Source: Colius striatus
Lineage: Eukaryota > Chordata > Aves > Coliiformes > Coliidae
DNA length: 64,000 nt
Reading direction: 5' to 3'
Assembly (NCBI RefSeq): GCF_028858725.1
Contig: NC_084759.1
Span: forward strand, 139,852,671-139,916,670
Below the pieces are notes generated by a model. That model had not been told where the DNA came from and ran no database searches. It saw nothing but the letters and a program-made list of their open reading frames with translations. This document shows positions 11,201 through 64,000 of the stretch, in pieces. Position 1 is the first letter of the stretch. Every line of letters starts with the position of its first letter. Position numbers and translations under genes: made by a program.

Positions 11201-14135
11201 TGACCATGGTGATTGTCCTACATGATTAATGATACATTTTCATGAAGTCCTCCAGCATCTTTTATATAGTACTTGTGGCATCATATTGCAGTAAGTGAAC
11301 TGGATGCTAAGTACAAATAGCAATAATACCTAGAGACAGAGCAAATCCAAACACTTTCTAGTATTACAGAGCTCCATGCCTCTTTTTTATATCTTATTTC
11401 TACTTGGGGTCTTCCACAATTGTTTCTGGACTCATACCATTTCTGCAAGCCAATGAAAGGCTTGCTCTCTGATTTGGGACTGCATTTGCAAATATGGATT
11501 AAAAAAACCCTTCACTTTTATACAGCTGCAATTTTCCTTCTATCAGGCAAAGGAATTCAATATTTTGTAATTGAAATTCCAGTTGTTTGTTGGACTTCAG
11601 TAATTTTACCTTTGTGAGGAAAAGAATGAATAGTGAATCACACTTTCAGTTGTTTTACTGTATTTTCATGTTAGCTCCATTCAGCCCTGAACTGCATCAG
11701 AGTTCAAAACTTCTGAGGAAACAAGACTTCTAATGGAGTTTTGTGATCCCTGTACAAATATGACCCAGTAACAGATTGCAAATGGCAGATATACTGTTGG
11801 GAGTTTAACAGCTTTCTGGGCCTGGCCAAGTAAAAGCAGAGAGATAACTCTGTGTGAGACAAGTGTGTCAAGACAGCAGAGGACTGGCCATAGCCAGGGC
11901 CAAACACCTACTTTCTGCTTGAGGAAATGGTGGTGACAGGCAGGGGTGTCTCAGGAGGAGGCAGGATGTACCACACACTTTGTACTGGTCAGAGTATCCC
12001 TCTCCAAGTATCTTGTTTTCTACAGGAGTTGAAGTTCACCTTGTATGCCAAGTACAGTGCATTACAACAACTTGGCTGGTCATATATATGGATTTACTTT
12101 TTCATTGCAAAGAGAAAATATTAATGGTCTCCACGATTATGAGTTTTTACGTGTCCATTTCCTTAACTTCTGTTGAGCGTTTGAAGCCAGTGTCTTGAAA
12201 AGTGATACAGAAGAGTAGTGTAGAGACACAATATCCTGAATTCCATCTTTGTCAAGTCCAGAAGGGAACACTTCAGGTTGTCTTCCTACTCCTTCAATGG
12301 GAAGCACACTTTAAAACTGAAAGTGGTTACTGTCTAATACATTTAACAAATTGCCTGGAAGAATAGCTTATTCTCTTTGACATGTTGGTGAAAGGACGGA
12401 CCCAGTCACAGCGGTGGGACTGAGCGATGATACTTCATGATCTTGTTAGTGACTAAGCTGGGTAAATCACTAAGGCCAAGGTCTAGTAATCTGTTCCAAA
12501 CATTGCATTCCTAAGAACAGCTCTAGGCCACTTAGTTCCGCTGTACCTCACCTCTGAGTAGAATGTGCCTGCTGTGCTGTGCCACTTGATATATTGCAGT
12601 TGGTTTAGTGGAGCAGCATTTCAAGCTCATCAGTCTTGTTGTTATTGATCTTATCAGGAAGGTAAACTCTTTCAGCCTCTGCTGCTCAGTCACTTTCAGA
12701 AAAATATTTCTACGTGACCTCTGATAAAGCACTTTGTCTAGTATATGCTGATGTTTTGTTATGCATGACTTCAGTAATGGGTGACTGCTGCTCATGCTCT
12801 ATATCTGAAAACAAGAGGGCAAGGATAAGATGAATTATGACAAATAAAACTTGCTCTCTCGCCTTCACAGAGTCAATTATAAGCCACCTGCTTTGTCCTT
12901 TCACTCTTGGAGAAGCTATGATAATTTACCTAGGAGAAGCACCTAGCCTCCCTCCCTGTGGACACCTAGTTGTCTGTGGCATCACATGATGCATTGCAAT
13001 GGATAAAATGGGATAAATCAAAATTAAATTTTATGCAACATGATAAATTTTTAAGAGTTTAGAATCACTTGAACTGAACCACTTCCCCTGAACAGTCCTG
13101 AAATTTGTTTTACAAATTTCAAAACCAGTTTCTGCTTTCTTATTCAGAGGGTATTTTGGAAGCTAGTTTTGAAGCCTGGAAGGTCATGTCATAGCCAGAT
13201 AGTGCAGTAGCAGATATGGCTCTTGCTTTATAATCCTCTAGTTTTATTCAAAGTCATGCACACTTTGGAAAGTTCTGCTCTAGTGGAGATGTGTCCTGGC
13301 CTTGCTGATAACTCCACTTATGTTGTCAAAGCAATCTGCTTGCAGCTAGCTCAGCAGACCTGTTTTTCACCCTAGAAGGTGAAATAAAGCCTTTTCTTCA
13401 CAATATTTCACTGTTGCTGATATAGTAATATGATTCAGTTCTTATTACTGTGCTCTAAACTTGAAACCTGGGTCTCTGACCAGCAAATGCATGATGGTGT
13501 ATTGTGTAACGTGAGATACTAAGATTGAATCATTACTTAGGCCTTGGCCATGCAAATCCATGTGCATGTATGATTTCCGTGTTCACATAAATCTAAAACC
13601 ACCAAGGGTTCTTTAATTTCTAAATATGATTGCTCTGACTTTTAAGTACTCAAGGGCAGAATTTGAACAAAATTGCTGAGCTTTAACCAAGCTTTTACTG
13701 AAGCTGTATTTCACTACATTAATTCTCATGCAAGCCCCTGAAAGCATTGGATATTTAAGATGTTTAGCAGTGCTGAAAGTCAAACTGACACTTTTAATAG
13801 TCTTCCGGTTAATTTCTGGTCTATATTTAAGAATACAGTAAATACTTTCCTATTTCAAATGTTATTCAACCAGATTCTTAGTGCATTTTTAGTTCCAGAG
13901 CTGCAAGGTGAGTTTAATTTGTTCAAACACCTATGTTAATAAAATGCTGGCAGAGGAACTTCATCCCATGTAAAAACCACAAGTAAACTTTCTTTCTTTT
14001 TTTTTTTTGGTTTGTTTACAGGCTAACAGTGGTAGTTCAGAACTGCAAGAAATTATGAGAAGACGACAAGAAAAAATCAGTGCAGCTGCCACAGATTCAG
14101 GTGTGGAGTCCTTTGATGAAGGAAGCAGCCACTAA
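5032..14135 (+). CDS. EPS8: EPS8, C-terminal part (join 5032-5269, 8744-8924, 9369-9498, 14022-14135)
   Basis: Four + strand exons splice in frame, all with GT/AG borders, into the last 220 residues of epidermal growth factor receptor kinase substrate 8. EPS8 is a cytosolic and cortical adaptor. Its C-terminal effector region caps actin barbed ends and bundles filaments, for example in stereocilia, microvilli and filopodia, and its SH3 domain (upstream of this window) binds ABI1 in the SOS1-ABI1-RAC pathway. Visible here are a proline-rich linker, the amphipathic capping helix region around [19 protein letters not shown], the compact helical bundle from [15 protein letters not shown] to [20 protein letters not shown], and the acidic tail ending [13 protein letters not shown]. 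Identity rests on close agreement with vertebrate EPS8 as remembered. The gene is incomplete at its 5' end. It is convergent with PTPRO. Confidence 0.96.
5270..8743 (+). other. EPS8: EPS8 intron
   Basis: Intron from donor gtaagt at 5270 to acceptor cactctag at 8741-8743. It holds a 142-codon open frame (5504-5932, +), which I judge to be chance. I saw no exon, RNA gene or recognised mobile element. Confidence 0.85.
8744..8924 (+). CDS. EPS8: EPS8 exon: capping helix and start of actin-binding bundle
   Basis: 181 bp; two bases complete the Arg codon split from the previous exon, and the exon ends two bases into a Val codon before gtaagt. It encodes [20 protein letters not shown], the amphipathic helix region that caps barbed ends in EPS8, followed by the helical segment with [20 protein letters not shown]. 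The Lys/Arg/Glu pattern and the invariant WLQSKGF core match the family. Phase agrees with both neighbours. Confidence 0.97.
8925..9368 (+). other. EPS8: short EPS8 intron with TA microsatellite
   Basis: 444 bp intron with GTAAGT donor and CTGCAG acceptor. It holds a (TA)n/TATG simple repeat around 9070-9120; nothing else is seen. Confidence 0.9.
9070..9120. repeat. (TA)n / TATG-rich microsatellite
   Basis: An uninterrupted run of alternating TA (about 9075-9091) continues into TATGTATA and TGTGTATG units inside an EPS8 intron. Confidence 0.85.
9369..9498 (+). CDS. EPS8: EPS8 exon: core of C-terminal actin-bundling domain
   Basis: 130 bp; the first base completes a Val codon and the exon ends at a codon boundary before gtacat. 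It encodes [20 protein letters not shown] then [20 protein letters not shown] and ALE. This is the SAM-like helical bundle that mediates filament side binding in EPS8. The match to the family is near complete, with only conservative changes. Confidence 0.97.
9499..14021 (+). other. EPS8: last EPS8 intron
   Basis: About 4.5 kb from GTACAT donor to an acceptor with a strong T tract (13991-14008) and ACAG at 14018-14021. I found no exon or recognisable repeat. Short open frames on both strands are chance-sized. Confidence 0.8.
14022..14135 (+). CDS. EPS8: EPS8 terminal coding exon with stop
   Basis: 114 bp encoding [20 protein letters not shown], then the acidic tail [17 protein letters not shown] and a TAA stop at 14133-14135. 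The basic helix (EIMRRRQEK) and the tail are hallmarks of the EPS8 family end. It begins at a codon boundary, in phase with the preceding exon. Confidence 0.98.
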   Translation, partial: ANSGSSELQEIMRRRQEKISAAATDSGVESFDEGSSH

Positions 14136-15104
14136 ATGTGTTTCCTCTTTTTTTTAATTCCATTGTCCATAGCATTATACCACCCAGCTTTGCTTTAGGA
14201 AGCAGTGAAGGGGAATGTCTTACTGTATTGTAAATGTAACTAGCCACCATAGAGAAAAATTACAGTTGTTTTCACAGATGTATCTACTGTTGGCTTCTTA
14301 TCAGTAAAAATGAACAGATGAGAAATTCAATGGAGGTTTCTGACAGGTTAAAATACTGATGAGATTCATTTACACCCAAAGATAAACCTTGAATTAACAT
14401 GATAGCTAAACTGGAACACATCTTTGTGATTCATCTGAGGGAAGCTGAGCCATCACTAAAGCATTAGAACCTTTCAATAACAGTAAGATTCTGAATCCCA
14501 TCTCTTGCTGTAGTGTGCTATTATGTCTTTTTGGCTCAGTCTTTCTTGACATGCATTCAGCTACAGGATGTTTACTTGAAGTCAATGCCAGCAATCAGAG
14601 AGGAAACGTTTAGAGAATTAACAGCAGCCCAACATAGACGGAACCTTTCCTGCATCACTCCTGACATGTTACTAATGATGCTGTTTATAGCAAAATAATA
14701 CTCCGTACATTGATTTTATCAATGCTTCACTCGTGATGAACTATATTATTACACAAGCAGGAATAACTAGAAAATAGTAACACAGCTCAGAGGTGATCAG
14801 ATCTGCTGTTAGGTAGCCATTAAACAATTCACAGTACTTTTTTTAAAAAAATATACTTACATTTTTTTGTTTATAACTTAACCCATGAAAAGAACAGTGT
14901 ATAATCTAGATTTCTCTGTGTGTTGATCCCAGTTGTCCTTATGTAAAAAGCTACTGTTCTTCCATAAATGTAATTTTTTGGAAAAGTGGATTCCTAGAGG
15001 CAAAATAGGGAGAAAAGGAAACATCTCTTCCAGCAAATACTATTTTTGAAGATGCAATGATTTTTGTCACAAAATGTTCTGTTATTTCACATGGTTGTGT
15101 GATT

Positions 15105-15130
15105 TTATATATAATATATATTATATATAA
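15105..15130. repeat. 26-base perfect AT palindrome in EPS8 3' UTR
   Basis: The 26 bases, all A and T, equal their own reverse complement. TA-rich half repeats continue to about 15140. It could form a cruciform in DNA or, with only a tiny loop, a weak all-AU hairpin in the mRNA. Simple TA-repeat drift is the plainest origin. Confidence 0.9.
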
Positions 15131-15220
15131 TATATAATATCACTTAAGTTAGACAATTTAATCATCTAGTTTGATTAAGTTTCATAGTGCCTTTTTCACA
15201 TGAATTGGCTTAAAGTCTGC

Positions 15221-15226
15221 AATAAA
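15221..15226 (+). other. EPS8: polyadenylation signal AATAAA (proximal, EPS8)
   Basis: Canonical hexamer about 1.09 kb after the EPS8 stop, followed by T-rich and GT-containing sequence. It is a plausible alternative 3' end. Confidence 0.55.
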
Positions 15227-15385
15227 CAGTATTTCTTGTCTGTTAAATAGTTGTATCTTTGTGGCTACAAAGATGATATTGAAATAAGGAAGCGTTCTTA
15301 ATTTTTGCCATTAGTTTGCTCTTCCTCTGCATACAAAGGAAAAAAGAATCCTATTCATTTTTCATAGAAGAAAAATTAAAATCTT

Positions 15386-15391
15386 AATAAA
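15386..15391 (+). other. EPS8: polyadenylation signal AATAAA (distal, EPS8)
   Basis: Canonical hexamer about 1.25 kb after the stop, followed within 60 bases by a T/GT-rich element. This is the best candidate for the main EPS8 cleavage signal. Confidence 0.6.
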
Positions 15392-15410
15392 GGTGTTCAG
15401 TGCCATTTAT

Positions 15411-18400
15411 TGTAAATGTCCTTACAAATACTTCTTCTGTGTGTTGATTACATCTATTTTTACATTTTATACACATTCTTTACGCCTGTGAAAAGTATAT
15501 GGGTTCTTCACTTGTAATTGAAATGCAATTGTATTCAGAAATGGGTCAAGAAGTGACAAATCCCAAAATGAAGACCCCAACTCCCATAGCAATCACTGAG
15601 AAATGGATTCTTGTCTTAGCCAATGAAAGAAATAATGATTCTCGATTGTTTTCTCCCTATAGGAAACATTTGAAGCAGCGCACTTGCATGATAACTGCAT
15701 CCATTCAACCTACATACATAATCTCTAGAGGAGACAAATTGTCTGTCTCACTGCCTGTCTTGGCATTAGGGGTCAAGCCCAGACCTCCCAAGGTTTGATG
15801 TATTCTGTGATTCACATTTAAAGTTTCCTCTTCCCTGCCCTTTCTAGTTAGTGTCCATAAGGAGCCTGAAGTGTTCACTGCCTAGCACCCCTGCACTGGG
15901 TGCTGAATGACTAAGAAAGTAAAGGCATATCTGAAGCTGATCTTACATATGCTTTGTTACTTGTATGTACAGGAGTAGAGATCTTTTAAAAAGGTTTTGG
16001 AAACTCATATGTAAAAATTAGTCTCTGTCTTTTCTCATGGAAAGTATGCCTGATTCCATAAAAGGTGGTGTGCTGGTTACCTGCATCTCTGTTGTCCTGT
16101 TAATTACCAACATATGAAGCCAACATTCATACTCGCTGCAAGCTTATTTTTGCACTCAGCATAAGATTTGCTTCTGCTCAGATGGAGGCATCAGCTCTGA
16201 GAGTCTTCAGACTTTGTGGAGTTTGGCATGGAAAGAGTTTGGAGGAAGCACCCATGTTTCAGCTCCTGAGTAAAGGGAAGTGGCTTCACAACTGTGTGTG
16301 TTGGGTTTTTTTAATGCTGTATTTTTCTGCAGCTATTGAGCCAGATAAGTTTGAATGTGGATAGTGTGCTCAGAGGCATCTTTGGAGATACCTGGGAGCA
16401 AAATGGGAAACCCCTTCCATATAATTCAGGAGTAAGCAGATTAATCTGAGGTTTTAGGGGGTTAGTTGCTGAGGGGTTTTCTGTGGTGGATTGGGGTTTT
16501 TTTTCATAGTATTTAAATTAAATACTAATGGTTTAACAGCCCAGTATAACTTGAGTTGTATTTTACCCTTTAACTTTGCTGAACTACAGTTTATTTTCTG
16601 CGCCCATGAAATCTGAATGGCATTAAGGCAGATATTTCCATTTTTGCTGGAATTTCCTTGATGGGTTAAAGCACTGCATGGAGCTTCACCCCTCTGTTGT
16701 GCAGTTTTTGACTTTTCAGCTTGTTGGCAGTTAGGAGAGATCTCATTTGGGCTCCCTCAAATCAAAAGAAAAGGTTTTCTTCAGAATTTTTAGTGTCTGA
16801 AATGAAAACTGTAGTAAAATGCAGTGTTTTATTCAAAATAGTTTCTTTAGGCTTTGAGCAGTGAGGATTTTTTTTTTACACTAGTATTTTCCAAAGGTAT
16901 GATACATGAAAAGTGTTTGAAAAGGAAACAAAACAGTTTTATAAATGACTAAAAAGTGCCTTACTAGATGTTAAAAAAGAGGCTGTATTGGATAACTTAG
17001 GAACTACTTCACTGTTTTACTGCCATTGAGCCTGCACTTTTAACTGGATGGAGGAAGAAAGTTTTAGCAGTGGGTATTCACTTGTCAGTTTTATGCTTTC
17101 AAAGCACATACTTTTTAACACCAGCAAGTGACTTCTTTGTTCTCCTTTAGTGTGTTTGTTCCCTTGGGACACAATGGGAAACCTCTGTGAAACCTCATGT
17201 TTACTACATAACACCTCTAACCAATATTGATACATTGAACAGTTTACTGGCTAGTGTGTTTTGCTCAGAAAAATTGTGATCTCTAAGTGGGATTTTTATA
17301 CATTTATTGCTCCAAACCATTGTGTTCTATAAAAGCTGGTGGTTTGAGGGGAACTGGGGAATAAATGCAGACTTCCACATTATTGATGTGTGCAGAAATC
17401 AATGGAGGAAGTAGATCTCCAAAATAGTATGATATTCTGAAATGTGCAGAGCTCCTAGTGACTTCGAGTGCATTCATAAATGTTTGTCAAACTCTGACAG
17501 TGTCCTTGGAAGTGCTCTGCTGGGCAGTAACATCAGAACTTTGCTAATTTAACTAAGATAACAAACAGAAACTCACAAATAACCATGTGATGTGGATTTT
17601 TGCAGTTTTTCTGTAGTTAATGTACTAATGTCCTTTATTACTCCTTCAGCATCCAGACCAAACTCCAGGTATCAGGATATTAGTCTGTGCTTCTGCTTAT
17701 TGATGAAATTTGCAGATTAAAAGAGCAGGTGAAAGAAACTAGGGAGACTTCCTAGATGCTTCCCAGCCACCACTGCTGCCTGTCACAGTAGTAGCAGAAA
17801 GCTCAAACTCCCCAGCTACTTTCCCTGTCAAGCAACAGCACCAACAATGTTACTGTTTCACAAGAAATGGTTGAAAGCAACAGCTTTTGCCTCCTTGAAT
17901 GAAACTACTGTTTTCACACAAGCCCTTTTAAAGAGATAGAAGTAGGAGAGAGCAGGGTGTGACTGTATGGTTAATGATGTGAAGAGCCATTTTGGTGCCT
18001 AAGATTATGATGGTGAATATTTGACAAGGAGTGACTTAGTGTTCTTTAGGCACAACAAAAAACCTTGTAAAATGAAGTAAAGCACAAGTAAAGCCTCCCA
18101 AACTGTTCTTAATCTGTGTGTGAGGACAGAAGGAAACAGTTTTGAAGACCCAAGTATATTGGTTCGCTGCACAAGGTGCACTAGGAGAGACAACACTTTC
18201 AGATACGGTGCTCAGAAACTTATTAACTCTTCTAAAATATGCTCTTAGGTTCACTTGTTATTGTTTCCTTCCATGGTAGCATGCACAGCATGAGGTAACA
18301 AAGGAGGAAACCTGACCTGGTTTCAGTTAATGGTCATGCACTGTCCAGAGCAGCTTTAACATATATCTGGATCAGAAGATGCTGTATGAGCAGCAGATCA

Positions 18401-19589
18401 ATACAGAGCATCTGTGGTGTTAGCAGAGCTGTAAGCATATAAGCCATAATTCAAAAAACCTATTACAAAACCTAAAGCTTTAGCCAAGCTTAACAGCTGC
18501 GATGACTTGAGTTTTTATTTTGGCAGATGCAGGAAACCATACCAAAATGCAGCAAAACCCCAAAACATTGTTCTTTTGGACTTACTTGATTTCAAGGAGC
18601 ATGGCAAGGTATGACATGTCAATTCAGGCTAAAAGACTCTGCACGAGTCTTCTGAACCACAGTGACTCCCAGTCTCTTTCATCGCTTTGCTCATGAACTC
18701 AGGGAGAAGCAGTTTCCACTGTCATCCCAACACAGTTATGCAGCTTTGCATACCATATGGGATAGGAAAAGGTATTCTTTTTTGGGAGGAGTTTTATTGT
18801 AATTGATTTTGTGATTAAGTAGCTATGAAAAGAAAAATACACATCTGTTAGTGTGCAAATGGAATAATTTTTTGACATGCATTCAAAAACTGTCTAGTAA
18901 ATTCAGGCTTACTCAGGCAGTATCGTTTGCAGCAATGTGATTTTGGCATCGTTGCAGCAATCTTGTACCCTATCACGTTGAGCCAAGCTTCTGTTACAGC
19001 CAGCTCATGCTGTGATATTTTATGTGCACATGAATGTTTTAGAAGTAACTTGCTTACTCTGGTCTATGATTCAGAATAAATGTAGGCTCAATGGACAATG
19101 GCCAGCAGGAGGGAAAAGGCAGTAGATGAGAAATCAAGAACATTTTGTGGGGAGGTGTGCGTGAACATATTTTCTGAGTAAACATATAACAAAACTCTGA
19201 AATACCTTTTTTTTTGTGTTTTTTTTTAAAGCATGAAGGTATTTGCCATTCTATCTTCTGTTCAGATTAGGGCAGACAAATCTTTGCTGTTCCTGCTGAA
19301 ATGGCAAGCCCCTCACCTCAGGCATACTGGTGAAATAAGAGAAATGTTTACCATTGAAGCCTTTCTGGTTGGCAGTCCGCTCCCTGAAGACAGGGTCTGC
19401 TGCCTTTTAGCATCCATCGCTATGCATCTTATTTAGAGAAACAGCATCTCTGCTTTAGGACTGAGCTCAGTCAAAACTGTGGAAATAGTGTTAGAGGCTG
19501 GAAAGTGAAGCAGGAGGAAATTCATATAATATCCAGTTAATAATCAGAGGTAGAGTCCTGTTTCTTCAGTACCCTTGACAAGGACCTGT
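15411..19589. other. intergenic gap between convergent EPS8 and PTPRO
   Basis: Sequence between the inferred 3' ends of the two genes. Open frames (up to 99 codons, 15499-15798 on +) have no recognisable homology. I see no RNA gene, CR1 or LTR. It may hold longer alternative 3' UTRs of either gene. Confidence 0.55.
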
Positions 19590-21460
19590 TTTATTTGAGC
19601 AGTTATGTGACCTATGCAGTTTTGCATAGTATATATGAAATAGTTTGAAGGAGGTTTTCAATTGTAACCTATAAGGTGGAGGAAGATACACCTATTTACC
19701 TATCAGTGGAATTAACTCTTTAGAAGAAAAGAATTCGAATATAATCTGAAGGAGGTTATCGGGTTCTTGGCCATAGCTGAGCTTCTGAAATACCCCCTAG
19801 TGCCCTGACAGGTGATAGCAGGCCCCGTGGTGAAAGAGCAGATGCAAGTGCTTTTGCTGTTTTGCTGACAGTGACTTCTACACAGGTAAGCAATCCAGTG
19901 TGTTTACTTTCAGTTCAAGTTTGTTTTGTTTACATTGAGTACCATTGCTGCTAACTTCCAATGAGGTGAACACAAAGCAACAGGTTACAAAAAAAATGCC
20001 ATCAACATCCATTCTGACAGCATCCATGTCACAATACACAATGATGTACTGGAATTATACATAAGACCAAAAGAAAAAAGAAAAAAAATATATAGCTAGT
20101 TATTCTGACTAGAACTGAAACTGACAGGAAAAAAGAAAAGAGCCCCCCCACCCCACACTGACCCTGAAGCCCCTGCAGGAATCCATGCTGACGCTTTGGC
20201 AGCCTCGTAGCAATAATGCGAAAACCAGCCCTTCACATGCCAAAACCTCGTGTTTGTAACATTGTGAATTCCTGGCTTGGAGAAATACTTACATCTGTTA
20301 AAGCACTTTTTTTTTTTTTTTTAAATTTCTTTCTTTCCATTCCTCTCAACCTGAATTGAGTTTCATGTTTTTAGACAGGGTTAATACATATTAAAAATAA
20401 TAAACAAATGAAGAATATAGGCACCATAGACTGCTTGGACAGTTAAATACTATAGTAGTGGAGTCTAAGATATCCCAGCTTGAAACTCAGCTGCACTTTG
20501 ACTAGATTCATCTAAAAGAAGAGCCTGATCAGTGCTGTTACTGAAAAGGATGGTGAAAAGAGCAATCCCCTTGCTTAATTAGTAGTAGCACAGTCAAGAA
20601 CTGAAACCACTCCATCTGTCAGGGTCAGCTGCCTGCTTCAGCTTCAGGCTTCGTGGTTTGGATTTCTGCTCGTCAGTCCGTTCCTCAGGTCTTGTGCTCC
20701 CCCAGACCCCACATATATCAGTGCTGTAGGAAACAGTCAAATCCATGTACCCAGCAACCCCCCCTCCCCCCTTTTCTCTTCACAATCTCCAGATTTCTTC
20801 ATGTATGTTCATGCCTCGCTATTTACTAATGAGGTATTATTAGATACTAACAATGCCTGCTCTCCTATGGACATTAGCACAGACCAGTGACACATGAAGA
20901 AAGCTCATCGGTCAACAATTAAAAAAATATTGCACTTACTTTAACCTTAAGCCCAACCTGCAGAAAAAAAAAAAAAAACACCAAAAAAAGCCCCTTAAAA
21001 ATTAACCAAAAGTACCAAATAAAAATTCCACACTCTGGAGCAATCTATTTTATGCACATATTATAATGTCTTTTCCTTCATGTTGTTTAGTAGAATTTGG
21101 TCCAGTATTTTTCTAAAAAAATGTCCAGAAATTAAACAGTTCAAAAGACACCGCAGGCTTGTTAAGGCTTTGTCTCCCCAGTGCTTCAGAAAGTTAAAGT
21201 TTCTTTCATGATCTGTGTACTGCAAAGCAGCGGTCTCTCATGGCAGAACTGGCCATTCAAACCATCAAAAGAAAAAAAAATCAGAAGCAAGGGAAGATGG
21301 GTGTGCTTCATGGTCTCACCTGAAACCAAACAACACAGAACAATTTATAAATTAAAAAGGAAATAATGAGGGTTCTTAGCAATTATTTTGCAGCCAGGAC
21401 GTGAGGCTGTGTGCATGGCGCAGGGCTGGGCTTGCCTGACTTACCACCTGTGACTCTGAA
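19590..21460 (-). other. PTPRO: PTPRO 3' UTR (end estimated)
   Basis: Reading the - strand downstream of the PTPRO stop (21461-21463), the first canonical AATAAA I find is at 19595-19590, giving a UTR of about 1.9 kb. The stretch contains C-rich runs on the + strand (near 20143-20155 and 20759-20770) and a T run at 20307-20322 (an A run in the transcript). No strong GT-rich element follows the hexamer, so the end is uncertain. Confidence 0.35.
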
Positions 21461-62412
<40,952 letters not shown>

Positions 62413-64000
62413 CTATAAACCAGAAATCATGATTAGTAATGTACCAGTGTTTATCTGTTACACTTTATTTTAAAACAGTACCTTTTCTTAACCAAGTTCT
62501 ATCTGTTTTCTTCCTGACTAATTCATAGAATCATAGAATGGTAGGGATTGGAAGGGACCTTTAGAGATCACCTAGTCCAACCCCCCTGCAGAAGCAGGTT
62601 CACCTAGATCAGGTCACATAGGAACATGTCCAGGTGGGTCGCCCTAATTCCTAAGAGCTTCCTTGTCACAGGTAGCTGAATACCATTTTTTCAGCATTTG
62701 TTCTCCAGTTTGTTACATCTACTTTTTCAGAAATGACTGCAGGTTCTTTGGTGTTGGCAGCTCAGCTTGAGGCTTTGCTTTTTCTTAAATGGAAGGTTCC
62801 ATTCTACTTTGAAAATCAAGAAGTTTAGGAGCTATTTCACATTGCTCAAAAACAAAAGCATCAAAAGCCACAGCACTTTGAAAGATGAAGACTAAGAGAA
62901 AGAATAGATTTTAAGTCTAGCCCCCCCTTCCCCAAGGAAATAAAGGTGCTGTCATGTATTGCTATTCTTGCCTCACGGATGATGACATTGAGAAAGAAGA
63001 GTCAAATGATTTGAAAAATGTCACATAAGGGTCAACTTCTGCAACACTTACTTGTCTGGAAAGCAATTATTCTTCATGACTTAACTGAGGACACTTAAAT
63101 AAGTACTTTGCTAACATTTGCAAGGATTGCAGAGCCCTATCTATTCAATACTTGGTCAGACTCAAGACCAGCATCGAGACTGCTTCAGCCCATATTAGCA
63201 CATGATTGTCTTTCCCTTCATAAATCATTTAACACATCTTTCCTTTCATTAAAGTGTTAATACTCACCCAGTTAAAGAAAGGCTTAGGATAAACATGGGG
63301 AGGAGTAAGTAATTTTTAAAGTGTATTTTATCTTGTTTCAGTTTCATTCATCATTATACATCACTGATAATTTAATAGAACAGGTTGTTTTTCAGTTCTA
63401 CTATTTTAATTTCAAATTCAATATCCTGTTGTGAACTGAAAACTCGTACAACTGTTGTTTTATTGCATAAAAACCTCCCCTTTACAATATAAACCTATGA
63501 GATGTTTTGTTTAGAAACTGATTGCCATTTGGAGTTTAGTAAAAACCTTTTACGGTTGTGAGGCCACATAAAGTGATTTATTCCTTATTATGAAGGCACT
63601 TATTTACTCTAAGAATATGTGATTTTATTTTCTCAAGTGAAAACAGAATTTTGCAGATTTCAGAAGTAACTAGAGTGAGAAAGAAAATAAAAAACATTTG
63701 TAAAAATTGTGCAATGATAGAGACTGTAATAATAAAGTATACATACTTTTACTTCTAGGAGATTGCCTAGAACAAAAAGGCTCTCACCATATTAACTAGT
63801 CTACATATTTGCTCTCATTTAAGAATTATTAACTTTATTTTTTCTATTTCACTTCATTCCCTGCTTCATAGAGAGGAAGCAGAATGAAAAACACTGACAA
63901 TCTCTAATTTTCAGTCACCTGCTCACAAGGCAGACTATTTGTCACATGGAGAAGCTGAGTGACACAGGTTAAATATTTCTCTGTACCTATAACCCTATAC
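62413..64000 (-). other. PTPRO: PTPRO intron (partial) upstream of first visible exon
   Basis: The acceptor tttatag lies at about 62413-62419 on the - strand. I looked for the preceding FN3 exon and did not find it, so it lies beyond 64000. The stretch contains a truncated CR1 fragment near 62521-62650. Confidence 0.75.
62521..62650 (-). mobile_element. CR1 LINE 3' fragment (antisense on + strand)
   Basis: Opens with attcatagaatcatagaatg and continues ggaagggacctttagagatc then a segment with cctagtccaacccccctgca. This is the reverse complement of the avian CR1 3' terminus with its short ATTCTATG-type tail, so the element lies on the - strand. It is severely 5'-truncated (about 130 bp). Confidence 0.92.

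Larger units (their letters stand above)
14136..15410 (+). other. EPS8: EPS8 3' UTR (end estimated)
   Basis: AT-rich sequence after the stop with canonical AATAAA at 15221-15226 and again at 15386-15391. The second is followed by a T/GT-rich stretch (from about 15400, including ttcttctgtgtgttg), as expected downstream of a cleavage site. The exact 3' end is inferred. The UTR contains a perfect AT palindrome (15105-15130). Confidence 0.65.

Overview
This is a piece of a vertebrate nuclear genome, almost certainly a bird. It is AT-rich, intron-dominated DNA with several CR1-type retrotransposon 3' ends (the usual avian LINE) and one avian-style retroviral solo LTR. Two protein-coding genes face each other tail to tail. 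I identified both by reading spliced exons and comparing them with the families as I remember them; no database search was run.

Left part, + strand (about 1-15410): the last four coding exons of EPS8, an actin barbed-end capping and bundling signalling adaptor. They encode the proline-rich linker and the whole C-terminal actin-binding effector region (220 residues), ending in TAA at 14133-14135. A 3' UTR of about 1.26 kb follows, with two AATAAA signals. The SH3 and PTB exons lie upstream of base 1. Bases 15411 to about 19600 are the gap between the two gene ends; the PTPRO 3' UTR lies to its right.

Right part, - strand (about 64000 down to 19.6 kb): eighteen consecutive coding exons of PTPRO (GLEPP1; called CRYP-2 in chick), an R3-type receptor protein tyrosine phosphatase. 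In transcript order (descending coordinates) they encode three fibronectin type III modules (two exons each), a transmembrane exon, a juxtamembrane block of three short exons of equal phase, and the complete catalytic PTP domain down to the stop codon at 21461-21463. The exons join in frame to 687 residues after the first split codon. The N-terminal extracellular part lies beyond base 64000.

The same tail-to-tail PTPRO/EPS8 pair exists in mammals, so this is conserved synteny. I saw no bacterial-type system, CRISPR array, rRNA or tRNA, and no previously undescribed gene system. The points most worth a second look are the phase-symmetric juxtamembrane exon block of PTPRO with its hydrophobic 28-codon cassette, two intronic stretches that look like conserved regulatory elements, a GC-rich intronic island, and a perfect 26-base AT palindrome in the EPS8 3' UTR.
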